A program made the position numbers and the translations under genes. From assembly GCA_039583875.1 (NCBI GenBank), contig CM077165.1, positions 70,482,757 to 70,546,756 of the forward strand: a stretch of 64,000 nt of DNA, given 5' to 3'. This document shows, piece by piece, positions 45,350 through 56,590 of this stretch. Positions within the stretch are counted from its first letter, which is position 1, and every line of letters starts with the position of its first letter. The notes beneath the pieces were generated by a model. That model ran no database searches. It saw nothing but the letters and a program-made list of their open reading frames with translations, and was not told the origin of the DNA. The stretch comes from Platanthera guangdongensis. Taxonomy: Eukaryota > Streptophyta > Magnoliopsida > Asparagales > Orchidaceae.

Positions 45350-47201
45350 ATCTTGAGCGAGTTCCATGGTCGGGGACCGCGAGCAAGGAGACAACCCGGT
45401 GAGTCATTCAATGCGGGCAACTTTGTGCAGAAGGCGGATATCCTAGAGTTCACCAAGAACATCATGGAGATGTTGCAGGGACTCACCCCCCGGGGGGAGT
45501 GCTCGAGTCCAGACGCTCAGGTGCCAGCCTCTCAGTCAATGGGAAAGAACGCCCCAGGAGGGAGGTCGGGGAAAGAAGTGGCGAGAGAGGGATTCTAGCG
45601 GGAACTCGCTGGGCGAGAGTTGTTCCCCAGCCCGGCGAGTGCTTGCCCACCCAACAAGCTAATCGCGCGAGTGGAGCAGGTGAGACTGGCGAGTGGTGGC
45701 CCGCCCGGCGAGCTGATCGTGTGAGTAGAATAGGCGAGATTGGCGAGTGGGGGAAGCCCATTCTGCGAGTTGATAGTTTCAGCCCGGGTTCCAGAAGGGT
45801 TCAGGGAACCGGAAATGTCATATTACACCGACAAGGTTGACCGCGTCCAGCACCTGCAGTGGTTCGAGGAAGCGGTCTTCATCAGGCAAATGTCAGATGC
45901 GTTCAAGTGTCGTCTCTTCGCTATCACTTTGAAGGAACAAAACAAGAGACTGTTCCACCAGCTCCTTGGGGAATCGATCTACGGGTTCGAAGACCTGCGC
46001 CGAAGTTTCCAGCTGCGTTTCTCGACGTCCAAAAAGAGCAAGAAGAGTACTGAGTCTCTCTTCCTAATGAAGCAGGGTGCGAGGAGTCGCTGGTAGGGCT
46101 GCAAACGAGTCGAGCTCATCAAAAAGAGCTGGCTCGAGCTCGAGCTCGAGCTTCTTTTTTCGAGCTCGACGAGCCTATTTTAAAAGGCTCGAGCTCGAGC
46201 TCGACGAGCACAGTTCGAGCTCGAGCTCGAGCTCGGCTCGAACTTAATATTATGTTAATAATATAAAACTATTATTTTAATAATATTATATTAATATTAT
46301 GTTAATATTATAATATATTAAAATATTTAATACTAATAATATATATTATTTAATTAAAAAAAGCTCGCGAGCCGGCTCGCGAGCTCGTGAACAGGGATAA
46401 TTAGGCTCGAGCTCGGCTCGAAATCAGGCTCGAGCTCGACATGCTCGAGCTCGAGTCGAGCTTTTTTCGAACCGGCTCATCGAACTTTCGAGCCGGCTCA
46501 ACTCAACTTGCACCCCTAGTCGCTGGCCAGATACGTGGATAGGTTCTAGGAGGAGATCTTGCTCATCCAAGAGGTGCCCGGATATGCCCCCCGCATTCAC
46601 TGTGGGGTTGCGCCAGGGTTTCTTCAAAATGAGTCTGACTCGAAAACACCCCTCGTCCTTCGAGGAGCTGATGGAAAGGGAGGCGAAGTAGATCGAAGGA
46701 GAGGCGGAAAACACGGCATTCGCAAAAAAGGTTGGCAAGGCTGAGTGACACAGAGCCGAGGGAGCGGGGAGGCTCCAGGCAGCAGAAGGGAAGGAGGAGA
46801 GAGGAGCCAAGGGCGCAAGGTTTCCAAGGACCCCACAAGGGTCAGGATTCAGATTAGAGGCAACAACGAGGGCCCTCTCAGGGTCAAGGAAGAGGGGGAA
46901 CTTCCATGGAGGGCAAGGGAGGTTCAACCCCCAGGGCTGGAGATAAGGCCCTAGGCCACTCCTACCCCCGCTGCAACAAGCTATGCCGATCAGCCGAGGA
47001 AGAGGCAGAGGAAGAGGAGTGGGAGGTAGAAGGAGGAATCAACCGGTGGAGGGGCGAAGGGAGGAGGTGGCGTTGCCTTATTGTGACTACCATCAGGAGG
47101 AAGGTCATGCGACGGCCACCTGCCCAGAGTTCCTGGAAGTTAGGAGGGCGAGAGGCCCGAGAGAGCAACAGCCGTCAGTGCGAATTGAAGAGTTGACTTG
47201 A
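45350..47201 (+). pseudogene. Gag of element G, split by a MITE
   Basis: N-terminus with QKADILEFTKNIMEML. Repeats of GCGAGTGGTGGCCCGCC-like words in the linker (45600-45770). Capsid domain of the Tat type: PFCELIVSARVPEGFREPEM, DAFKCRLFAITLK, LFHQLLGESIYGF. After the MITE the frame resumes at 46527 (ARYVDRF, EEILLIQEVPGY). A basic RGRGRGRG stretch and the histidine-containing knuckle CDYHQEEGHATATC (near 47075-47120) close it. Frame changes near 45740, 46620 and 46740. Confidence 0.8.
46094..46518. mobile_element. hAT-type MITE built of GAGCTC words
   Basis: 8 bp duplication GTCGCTGG (46086-46093 and 46519-46526). Ends TAGGGCTGCAA and, inversely, TAGGGGTGCAA, a normal hAT end. Both arms consist of repeated GAGCTCGAGCTCG words, with an AT-rich centre (46250-46360). 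It would fold into a nearly complete hairpin. No coding capacity. Confidence 0.9.
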
Positions 47202-49710
47202 TGAGTCGAGGAAGAGGACCAGTGCATGGACCGGGCGGGCGTGGGTGCCCGAGGAGGGATCAGGGTGATCCACGGAAGGATGGGGATCGAGACAACCTGC
47301 AGGGCAAGTCTTCATACCATGTATCATCGGAGCATTGCTTCGAAGCATCAAGCCCCACCCCTAGAGGAGAGGATCACATTCTCCCAGAAGAATATGTCGG
47401 ACCATGAGGATCCGTTTTGTGATGCGTTGGTGATCTAGACAGACATCGAGAACTTCACTATCTCCTGAATCCTCGTCGACAACGGGAGCTCGGTCAACAT
47501 CATCTTCAAGAAAGCGTTCGACGAGATGAAGGTGGAGGCGAGAAGAGTGTTAGCCTCGGACGGGCTGATGTTTGGGTTCTCCGGGGAGAGGAAGGAGATT
47601 TAAGGGGGAGTCGGACTTCATGTGACCTTGAGGGGACAGACCCGGGACTACCGGTTCGTTATCGTCGACGCTCCGAGCAGCTACAATGTCATCTTCAGAC
47701 GGCCCCTCATCAGCGCATTCTGATGTGTCCCCTCCTCATTCTACTAATGTCTGAAGTTCAACGTGGGAGGAGTCCAAGTCAGGGTGCGAGGAGACCGGTA
47801 GCAAGGCAGTACTACGTGATCGTCATCAACACCATCTCTTAGCAATAGGAGGCTGAGGAGATGGACAAGGCCATAGAGGACCATGCTCGGTTAGAGGCTG
47901 CAGAGGTTGTGGTGGAGGAGGTCCTCGCCCAGGAGGGGAGGACGGAAAAGAAGAAGATTAGCGAAGAGCTTAGCCCAGAGGACCAGGAGAAGATCCTGGC
48001 CTGTATCCAGCAGAGCGTGGACGTCTTCGCCTGGAGCGCGGCAGACATGCCGGGGATCGATGCGGACGAGGCATGTCATCATCTCAACCTCGATCCAATT
48101 GTCCGCTCTATCCGACAAAAGAGAAGGTTCGTCGCTGACAAGCTGGTCGAGCCCATCCGGGAGGAAGTGGGCAAGTTGCTCAAGGCCGGATTTGTATCGT
48201 ACATCCAGTACCCAGGCTGGGTCTCCAAAGTGGTAATGGTGAAAAAAGATGATGGGAGGTGAAGGATGTGTGTGGACTTTTCTTTACTGAATAAAACATG
48301 TCTTAAGAATTGTAATACCTTGCCTCGGATCGACGCGCTGGTGGACTAAACCGTCAGTTTTTCTCTAATGAGTTTTTTAAATGTTTTTTCAGGTTACCAT
48401 CAGATCCGCATGCACCCGCCTGACATCAAGGATGTTTCCTTCACCACTGGGGACAGGTGTTATTGTTATAAGATGATGTCCTTCGGGCTAAAGAATACAG
48501 GGGCAACGCATCAGAGAATGATGGACCGGGTCTTCTGGGAGTAAAAAAGGTAGGAACTTGGAGGTGTATCGTGTATGTGGATGACCTCATGATCAAAAGC
48601 AGGGATATCGGGTCTCACCTTCAAGACTTGGCAGAAACTTTTGGCACATTGAGAAGGTATAAGATGAAGCTCAACCCCCTGAAATGTGTCTTTGGGGCTA
48701 GCAGGGGAAAATTCTAAGGCCCTCTCCTCACCCCGGCGGGGGTGGAGCCCAACCCTGACAAAATAAAGGCGATTTTAGAGCTGGACTCACCAAGGAACGC
48801 AAAGAAGATCCAACGCCCCGCTGGAAAGCTAGTTGGACTCAGCAGGTTCCTCTCCTGGGCAGGGGAGAAATGCGCTCCCTTCTTCGGGGTATTGTGCGGG
48901 AATAAGAAGTTTGAATGAACCTCTGAGTGCGAGGAGTCTTTCCAATATTTGAAGAGACAGCTCACCCAGGCTCCGCTGCTTCAGGGCCCAAGAGAGCGGG
49001 AGGACCTAGCTTTGTAGCTTAGGAGTGGGGACAGAGGCAGTGAGCTCCGTCCTGGTACGGGAAGAAGGGAGAAGGCAGCTCCCGATCTATTATGTCAGCA
49101 GGGTCCTGAGGAATGCGGAGCTCGGGTATCCTATCCTTGAAAAGCTAGCATTTACCCTAGCTGTTTCGGCCAGGAATCTCCGACCTTCCAGCCGCATTTG
49201 ATCCGGGTAGTGACCGATCACCCCCTTCGCAACATCATGGAAGGAGTGGAGCACTGAGGGAGGTTGGCAAAATGGTCAGTAGAGCTAAGTGAGTTCGACA
49301 TCTCGTTTGTCCCCAGGATATCAATGAAGCCACAAGCGGTAGAGGATTTCTTGGCAGATTATGTGGTCGAGTTCGAAGAGCCGGAGTCTCCCCATAAGGC
49401 AGCATGAGCGATATTGGTAGATGGAGCATCTAGGAAGCATTCCTTTGGGGGAGGGATGATCCTAGTAAGCCCCCAGATGACAAGGATCGAGCAAGTGATA
49501 GACCACTTCCAACTTACCAATAACCAGGCCGAGCACAAGGCTGTGATCGCGGGACTCCGCCTAGACAGAGAGTTGGGAGTGCAAGATGTAAAGGACTCGA
49601 CATACTCAATGGTGGTGGCTTGTCAGATCAAGGGGGAGTTCGAGACAAAAGAGCCAACCTTGTCTCCGCGATGAAGTTCGGCACCAGGAGAAGAAGAAAG
49701 TGACGACTAA
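47202..49710 (+). pseudogene. Protease, RT and RNaseH of element G
   Basis: Protease: ILVDNGSSVNIIF (47470-47510), Asn in the usual DTG/DGG place, then VIVDAPSSYNVIF. RT from about 47860: VFAWSAADMPGI, VMVKKDDG, RMCVDFSLLNKTC, FSGYHQIRMHP, MMSFGLKNTGATHQRMM, then YVDDLMIKSR in a further frame (48570-48600). Connection and RNaseH: LVGLSRFLSWAGEKCAPF, VTDHPLRNIME, ILVDGASRKHSFGG (49408) and NNQAEHKAVIAGLRL. The RNaseH end fades near 49705. At least six stops or shifts. Replicative enzymes of the element. Confidence 0.85.
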
Positions 49711-49714
49711 GTCT

Positions 49715-50391
49715 CAAACAACGTTTATAAAGGAGTGGATGTTTAGAGCTAGGGTTTTTCTGAATCGAGCGCTACCGCCGCACGGTAGCATGCTACCGCC
49801 CTGCGGTACCTCCATAAAATGACTTCTCTCGTAATCCACCGCCCAAACCGACCACTTGGGCGCCGCCACCTGTACTGCTACCGCCACGCAGTATTCTTCT
49901 ACCGCCACGCGATATCACACTGAGCAACATACCAAATAATTCAACGGGGCTATAGCCGGTGGTATCACTAACGTCGGACGGTTGCTCACATAGTGATACG
50001 CCGATAACTCAGAAGGCTACCGCCGCGCGGTATCCCACTACCGCCGTGCGGTTGTACTCGACGATCGTTGTGTCCACTCGATGTTCTCGACTCCTCTTGA
50101 CATTCGTCGTATATACTCGACGATCGCTACCGCCGCACAGTATTCCGCTACCACGGCGCGGTAGTACTCGACGATCGTTGAGCCCACTCAACTCCTCTTG
50201 ACATTCTCTGTATACACTCGACGATGGGTACCACCGCACAGTATCCCACTACCGCCGCGAGGTAGCGTCCAGACACTGAGTGTCGAGTCGACACTTCCCC
50301 CAGCTCAGGTGTAATCCTGTCCACCAGTTCACCCTAAGCCCAAGTCAACTCACCTGACTTGAAATTCCGCACGAGGGGTCTACAACGAATC
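49715..50391 (-). mobile_element. 3' LTR of element H, U3 side only
   Basis: On the minus strand it starts TGTAATGTCCCG at 50391, right after the end of pol, and runs about 680 bases to a CTTTATAAACG core promoter (49723-49733), where similarity to an LTR stops. About ten hairpins of the form CTACCGC/GCGGTAG (49772-50270) alternate with CGACGATCG words. Confidence 0.65.
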
Positions 50392-50470
50392 GGGACATTA
50401 CAAATCTTATAAACAAAATAAAAGATTTCGTTCCCGAAATCAGGCTAAGTCTGTGGGGGAAAACAAGGTA

Positions 50471-51255
50471 TGAAGAATACAATGTATGTGTTTAAGTTTA
50501 CCCTGGGGAAACAACTCCGGGTAGTGCTTCAGCATCAAGGCCACCGGCTCCCAAGTATACTCCTCTCTCCCATTATTAGACCATTACACATTCACCAAAG
50601 GAACACTCTTTCGCCGCAAGCTTCTTGTCTCGGTGTCCACTATCCGCACCAACTCTAGTCGAACAGACCTATCAATTGCCACTGTTCTACTTGTAGTGGT
50701 GACATGCTGATTGGGCCGTAGTAGTGCTCTCTGAAGCGACAACACATCGAAGACGTCGTGCAAATTTTCCAGCTCAGGTGGTAGCTCCAGCTGATAGAGC
50801 AAAGGGCCAATCCTCTCCAATATAACATAAGACCCCACATACCTCGGGCTGAGCTTCTTTCTACCGCGCACATGTGACACTCCGTGCATTGGTCTGATCT
50901 TCAAGAACACCTTATCATCCACTTGAAACTCCACCACCTGGTGCTTTGCATTATAATACTTTGCTCGCCGACTCTGAGCCTCTAACATGCGGTCTCGTAT
51001 CAATCTAACCATGGCATCAGTGTCATCAATATATTCCACTCCCAAAGTCTTTGGGTCTTCATCCTGCACCCACGATAATGGAGTTCTACACCTCCTCCCA
51101 TAAAGTGCTTCATAGGGCGTCATTTCGATGCTAGCTTGATAACTATTGTTGTATGAAAACTCCACTAGCGGTAAGATCCTTTTCCACGACTCATCTATCC
51201 AACACGCATAACCTCAACAAATCTTCCATGGTTCTAATGATCATCTCAGACTGGT
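50471..51255 (-). pseudogene. Integrase C-terminal part and chromodomain remnant of H
   Basis: Frame 51165-50584: FSYNNSYQASIEMTPYEALY after the catalytic core, then the GPY/F-like end (LSPRYVGSYVI, IGPLLYQLELP). A stop follows at about 50584. The frame then reads EEYTWEPVAL and HYPELF (50515-50570), the core of a chromodomain, which targets chromovirus integration to marked chromatin. The catalytic Glu of integrase lies in the broken segment 51190-51262 (TDDQSE). Confidence 0.8.
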
Positions 51256-51262
51256 CGTCCGT

Positions 51263-52400
51263 CTAAGGATGAAAAGCTGTATTAAAGGTAAGACGAGTGC
51301 CCATATATGCTTGAACTGCCCTCCATTCCTTGGAGGTGAAGCGACCATCGCGGTCAGAGACAATTGTCTTGTGCACCCCATGGTACCGCACAAACTGATC
51401 CACAAAGACATGCACCAAAACATCTATATGCGACTCCTTCCTCATTGGAATGAACCTGACAACATTCGTCAAGTGATCCACAATCACCCAAACTGAATCG
51501 TTCCCAGAGCGCGAGCGAGGCAACCCGTGGACAAAATCAATGAAGATATCCTCGAACTTCCACTCGGGGATGGGTAATGAATGTAATAATCCTCCCGGGC
51601 TCTTACACTCCACCTTTACCCTTTGACAAGACTCACAATGCGTAACGTAATACTTAACAGCTCTCTTCATTCCTGGCCAGAACATGGTCTTTCGTAAGAC
51701 ATTATACATCTTGACAATCCCGGGATGCACTAAATACGTGGTGCAATGAGCTTCTCTCAAGATGTCTTCCCGGATTCTACCGCCGTCGGGAATATAGATT
51801 CTGCCACGGAAATGAATGAGACCTTGCTTTAGAGTATACTCTTCAGCAGATCCACTCTCAATTGCCTCAAACACAGGGGCCAGAGCAACATCCTTCCCTT
51901 GCTCTGCCCGGATCCGCTCACGGATGTCACATACTATACTCATGGCAGCCAAGTATTCTATATATGTCTCGGAATGATTCTTACATACCAGCGTAGTCTT
52001 CATCCCCTCGAGCACTCGATTCAATTCCATACCCATCATTCGAGACTCGGGGCTCGACGCTGGTATCTTTCTACTTAATGCATCTGCTTCGGAGTTCGCT
52101 TTCCCGGGGTGGTAGTTCAACGTAAACTCATAATCACACAAGAACTCCAACCACCACCGCTGCCTCAAAATCAACTCTTTCTGAGTATGAACATACATCA
52201 AATTCTTATGGTCCAAAAAGATCTCGCAGTGGACGCCATATAAATAGTGTTTCCAAATTTTTAAGGTGAACATCACTGCTCTCAAAACCAAATCATGTAC
52301 CGAATAATTCACCTCGTGCTTTTTCAGCTGTCTTGAAGTGTAAACAATCACATGCCCATGCTGCATCAACACCGCTCTCATACCTTGATAGGACGCATCA
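51263..52400 (-). pseudogene. RNaseH and integrase of H
   Basis: Frame of 372 codons, open. RNase[32 protein letters not shown]-type words, [15 protein letters not shown]. Integrase: HHCC zinc domain ([10 protein letters not shown] ... CESCQRVK), first Asp in FIDFVHGLP and second in SDRDGRF. It stops after TAFHP, where the family continues with a Gln codon. Degrades the RNA strand and inserts the DNA copy. Confidence 0.9.
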
Positions 52401-52418
52401 GTGTAAAACCTGAAATCC

Positions 52419-53510
52419 TTACTTCGCGGATGGAAGGGCTAGGATTGGTGCGGAGGTAAGTTGATCCTTCAGCTCTTGGAATGCAGCCTCACACTGAGGT
52501 GTCCACTCATATGGCACACCATTCTTTGTTAGGGCAGTGAGTGGGAGGGCGATCTTTGAAAATCTCTCCACAAACTTACGGTAATACCCTGCAAGTCCAA
52601 GAAAACTTTGCACGTCGACCGCTGATCTCAAAGGCGACCATTCTTTCACAGCACGCACCTTGGCCGGGTCTACTGCTAATCCAGCACCACTAATAACATG
52701 GCCCAAGAAGACAACTTCTCGCAGCCAGAACTCGCACTTGCTGAAATTAGCAAACAAGGAGTGCTCTCTCAGTTTTTTCAAAACTAAGGTCAAGTTTTCA
52801 GCATGCTCCTCTTCTGTCTTCGAGTATACCAAAATATCATTGATGAAGATGATGATGAAGACGTCCAAATACGGCTCAAACACCCTGTACATAAAACTCA
52901 TGAAGGCAGAAGGGGCGTTCGTGAGCCCAAACAGCATCACCGTGAACTCGTATAAGCCGTATCTCGAGCTAAACGTTGTCTTCTGAATATCTTCCTCATG
53001 TATCCTCAACTGATAGTACCTCGAACGCAAGTCCAATTTGGAAAACCAATGCGCTCCCACCAACTGATCGAATAGCTCGTCGATTCGGGGTAAATGATAG
53101 GTGTTCCGCACCGTCAGTCGGTTGAGTTCCCGGTAGTCTATGCACAACCGTAGTGATTCATCCTTCTTTTTAACAAACGAAACAGGGGCTCCCCAGGATG
53201 ATGATCTGGGGCGAACGAACCGTGATTCTACGAACTCCTGCAACTGAATTTTAAACTCAGCGAGTTCCATTAAAGCCATTCTATAAGGGGTCCGAGAGAT
53301 GGGTTTGGCACCCGGTACTAGTTTAATCTGAAAGTCCACTTCTCTATGTGGGGGTAATCCTGGCAGCTTCTCGGGAAATACCTCAGGAAAATACCGCACT
53401 ACCAACACATCTTTCATGCTCGTCGTCATCTCTTTTAGTTCGAAACATATCATGTACACCTCGTCCTCTTTCATATGGGCCTTAAGGGCCTGAATTAAAG
53501 ACAACAACAT
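52419..53510 (-). pseudogene. Reverse transcriptase of H with altered catalytic box
   Basis: Frame of 363 codons: [72 protein letters not shown], then [11 protein letters not shown] and the thumb/connection [12 protein letters not shown]. The YXDD-type box reads FIND (residues 222-225): the first catalytic Asp is Asn, so the enzyme would be dead even without the stop near 52419. Confidence 0.9.
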
Positions 53511-53872
53511 TCATGGTGCAAATCTAATACCTTGGAAAATGATCTCTGAGTCTCCATGCCTCAAGGTGATTTGCTTCTCTGCACAATCAATTCTGACATG
53601 GTACCAATCCAACCAAGCCATGCCCAGAATAAGATCGAATTTTGGTATCCCCAACATCGTTGCGGGGGTTTCAAAAAGTTTTCCTCCAATATACACTTCA
53701 AATCGCACTTGGCGGACGAAGTCATCTCGGAGCCGTCTGGGAGGCGTACTCTCTGAGTGATACCGGTGAAATATTGCACACAATTTAAATCTTTCACAAA
53801 ATCCTCCGAGACAAACGAATGAGTGGCACCCGTATCAAATAGAGTGTGGGTTGGTTTCTCACTAACAATCAC
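53511..53872 (-). pseudogene. Protease of H
   Basis: TLFDTGATHSFVS carries the DTG active site (about 53825-53850). The frame shifts near 53700, after which FETPATMLGIPKFDLILGMAWLDWY follows in the second frame, ending at a stop at 53511. Aspartic protease that would cut the polyprotein. Confidence 0.88.
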
Positions 53873-53989
53873 GGTGCCTAAATATCAAGTCATAACAATC
53901 TCAATTCTAGATTCCTAGCACAAACCCAGGCAAGCTAAGGACGAATGCTCATAACGTATTAAACAAATTACGACATACCAGAAATCACG

Positions 53990-55061
53990 TCCTGAGGGTT
54001 CTGCTCTTGAGTTATATCCAGAACAAACATCTGCTCTCTAGCAGGTCCAGGATTTCTTCCTCGTGGTCCTCGTCCTCGACCACGAACTTGCCCTCGTCCT
54101 CACGGAGCTGCCAGAGGAGCAACAGGGGGAACATCTCCACCTAGCTGCGGGCAATAACGCCGGATGTGGCCCGGCTGATTACACTGATAACAGACTTGCC
54201 TGTATGGTCCTCCTGGTTGTTGGTGAGGTTGGAACTGCGGGGGTGGAGGTAGTGTTAGCTGCGGGGCCGAAGTTCCATCCTAAAATTCTGATGGAAACGG
54301 CAGTTGCCTCTTTGATTTCCTCTTCCACCTCTAATATTTTGTCTCCTCCTAAAGCTGGGACCTGCTACCACCACGCCCTCAGTAGGTCTCTTACCACTAG
54401 CCTAGACCCAAAGATGATTTGCGTCCAATCTCTTTGTCATATCTATTATCTCTGCCAGGCTCGAGTCCACAATAAATAAAAGTGCTTGCCTTAGGGGATC
54501 TCGCAAACCTTTGTAAAACCGTTTTGCGTACCCGCGATCATCCAAACTATAGGAGTTAGCAAACCATGCGAGATGCTGAAACTCCCGTTGATATTCTTCC
54601 ACTAACGTGGATCTTTGTTTCAACTGTAGGAACCTTTCCTCAAGCTCGTCACGAGCCGTGGAAGGAATGAAATGCTCTAAGAAGGCATCAGAGAATAAGC
54701 TCAGGCTAATGTAAGTGTATAAGCGCCTTTGAAACGTGGAGACCATGACAGACTTCCACCACCTCTTTGCGTGTGTTTCCAAGACGGATACATCTAAAGT
54801 AACAGTCATACTGGCTGGACATCTGATTCCGGCCATCAACTTTTGCACAGTATCTAGCAATTCCTCAGTACGAACAGCCGACTCCGTCCCATGGTAAGCA
54901 AGCAGGAAGAGGGCTCGGAAGGTACTCAACCAGTTAGAACCTGTGACTTGTTGCTGCACCGAGGCCTGTTGGGATCTAAACAAGTCTAAGATTGATGTGA
55001 GGGTTTGTCCCAGTTTTGACTGTTGAAATTGAGTAGGGACGGAAGGGGCGAGAGTGCCCAC
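53990..55061 (-). pseudogene. Gag of H
   Basis: Frame of 219 codons (55061-54402) with the capsid motifs HAKRWWKS, ARDELEERFLQLKQ, EYQREFQHLA and KRFYKGLRDPLRQALL. Beyond, in a different frame, the knuckle CYQCNQPGHIRRYC (54151-54192) with perfect C-X2-C-X4-H-X4-C spacing. An RG-rich stretch that leads into protease follows after another shift. Confidence 0.88.
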
Positions 55062-55269
55062 TACTAGCTCTGTGCGCGCCGGGATCTATGTATAAAGGTA
55101 CAAACCTAAGGTCAGGTTGGGTAATCGTAGGATAACAACTGGACATACTTAAATGTGAATTACACATGGGCACACCACTGCTTCCGCTATGTCAATTTGA
55201 CCTCAAACTGATCAATAGAGCGGGGGTGACACCATTGTTCAATGACTTCTTTAGTTCAGAATCTTTGCA

Positions 55270-55280
55270 AGCTGATACCA
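55270..55280 (-). other. Decayed primer binding site of H
   Basis: Minus strand TGGTATCAGCT, matching the tRNA-Met complement for nine bases, two bases inside the LTR edge at 55283. Confidence 0.75.
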
Positions 55281-55335
55281 TTTGTAAGACCCCCCTCCCG
55301 AAACACAGCACACGGCCGAAGGGGGTCATATGTCC

Positions 55336-55397
55336 AGAACAGCCGTCTTGTAGTAACGTCAACACACGGGTTGAGCGGTACTACAAGACGCATATTC
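55336..55397. repeat. Stem-loop near the inner end of H's LTR
   Basis: CGTCTTGTAGTA (55344-55355) pairs with TACTACAAGACG (55379-55390), flanked by AGAA and TTCT and by GTCAAC/GTTGAG. Same position as the stem at 1021-1085 in T, with other bases. Confidence 0.75.
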
Positions 55398-55787
55398 TAC
55401 CGGTCTCAAAATATCATCCATGTCAACCCAACATAAAGACAAGAAACAAAAGTCAAAGCATCACAAAAAGTAAATGTCCATAGTGCAGTACATGAATAAT
55501 AAGAAACTACATCGGTTCCTTTAATATCAGAGTACAACAAAATTGCCCGAAGGCTACAATAAAGTCTTTCAAAATCTCACATCTCAGTAACTGACGACGG
55601 CGAGGGTATCGTCGTCTCAGGCTCTGTCTCCCCGGCCTGGTTGCTCTGCTCTGCTGCTCTATCCGCTGGGTGTTCTCCTAAAAAGGTCATCGTAGCAACC
55701 GTTAGTCATACAGACTATCTCATCCTCTCACCACGGCGGCTCTTAGGTACCAGGCAGGAGAAAGAAAGGAACAATATATATATATAT

Positions 55788-56590
55788 ACTAGCATCTTCG
55801 AACGGGCTCCGCCCGTTCTCGATGCGTCGCTGCGGGCTTCGCCCGCCCCACGGCGGGCTTCGCCCGCCCCACGGCGGCTTTTGCCCGCCCCCGGCGGGCG
55901 AAAATTAATTTATATTTTAATAGAAAATTTAATACAAATTTAATAATTTTATAAATTTTATAAATTATAAATAAATTATAAATAAATTTAATATTTAAAT
56001 TATATAATTAAAAATAAATAAATAAATAAAAATCCCCCCTCCCCCCGCATCGGCCTGCTCACGCAGGCCGATCTTCTCGGCCGCCGGCGGCGGAGCCGCC
56101 GGCGGCCTGCCCGGCACCCACCGGCGGGTGCGCCGGCCTCCGGCGAACCCGCCAGGGGTTGTCCGGCGGCGAGCGGGCAGGGCCACCGCCGGCGGTGGCC
56201 CTGCCCGTGAGCTCCAAAACTGGAGCTCACGAGCTCCAAAACTGGAGCTCACGAGCTCCAAAACTGGAGCTCACGGGCAAGGCCACCGCCGGCTGTGGCC
56301 CTGCCCGCTCGCCGCCGGACAACCCCCGGCGGGTTCGCCGGAGGCCGGCGCACCCGCCGGTGGGCGCCGGGCAGGCCGCCGGCGGCTCCGCCGGCGGCGG
56401 CGGGGGTGAGCCCGTGAGGGGGCGGGAGGGGAAGCTGGGCATCAGGGAAATTTCGGGAGTGAACAGTGTTTGGGGGGGATTTGGATATTTGCAGGCCTTG
56501 CTGAGATCCAATGGCCAAAAATCATTTTTTGGATATCGGACGGTCCAGATTCATTCGTTGGTGTGATTGAAAATAGGTATATTGGTTTAT
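55788..56590. mobile_element. GC-rich fold-back insertion, class unknown
   Basis: From ACTAGCATCTTCGAACGGG to about GGTGTGATTGAAAATAGG, flanked on both sides by TA repeats, which hide any target duplication. Left third: small palindromes of the type GCGGGC(TT)CGCCCGC, then 150 bases of pure A/T. Middle: a 320 bp palindrome. Right third: AGTGAACAGTGTTTGG and CGGACGGTCCAGATTCATT. No terminal repeats or CTRR end that would settle a class. Frames crossing it are by-products of GC content. Confidence 0.55.
56081..56400. repeat. 320 bp palindrome with a triple central repeat
   Basis: Left arm 56081-56208 and right arm 56275-56400 are near-perfect inverted copies, over 80 percent G+C. The centre holds three tandem 22-mers starting GAGCTCCAAAACTGGAGCTC, each itself palindromic. 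Confidence 0.9.

Noticed and set aside
55995..56566. Six overlapping Pro/Arg/Gly frames
   Set aside because: They cover the 320 bp palindrome, so each frame on one strand mirrors one on the other.
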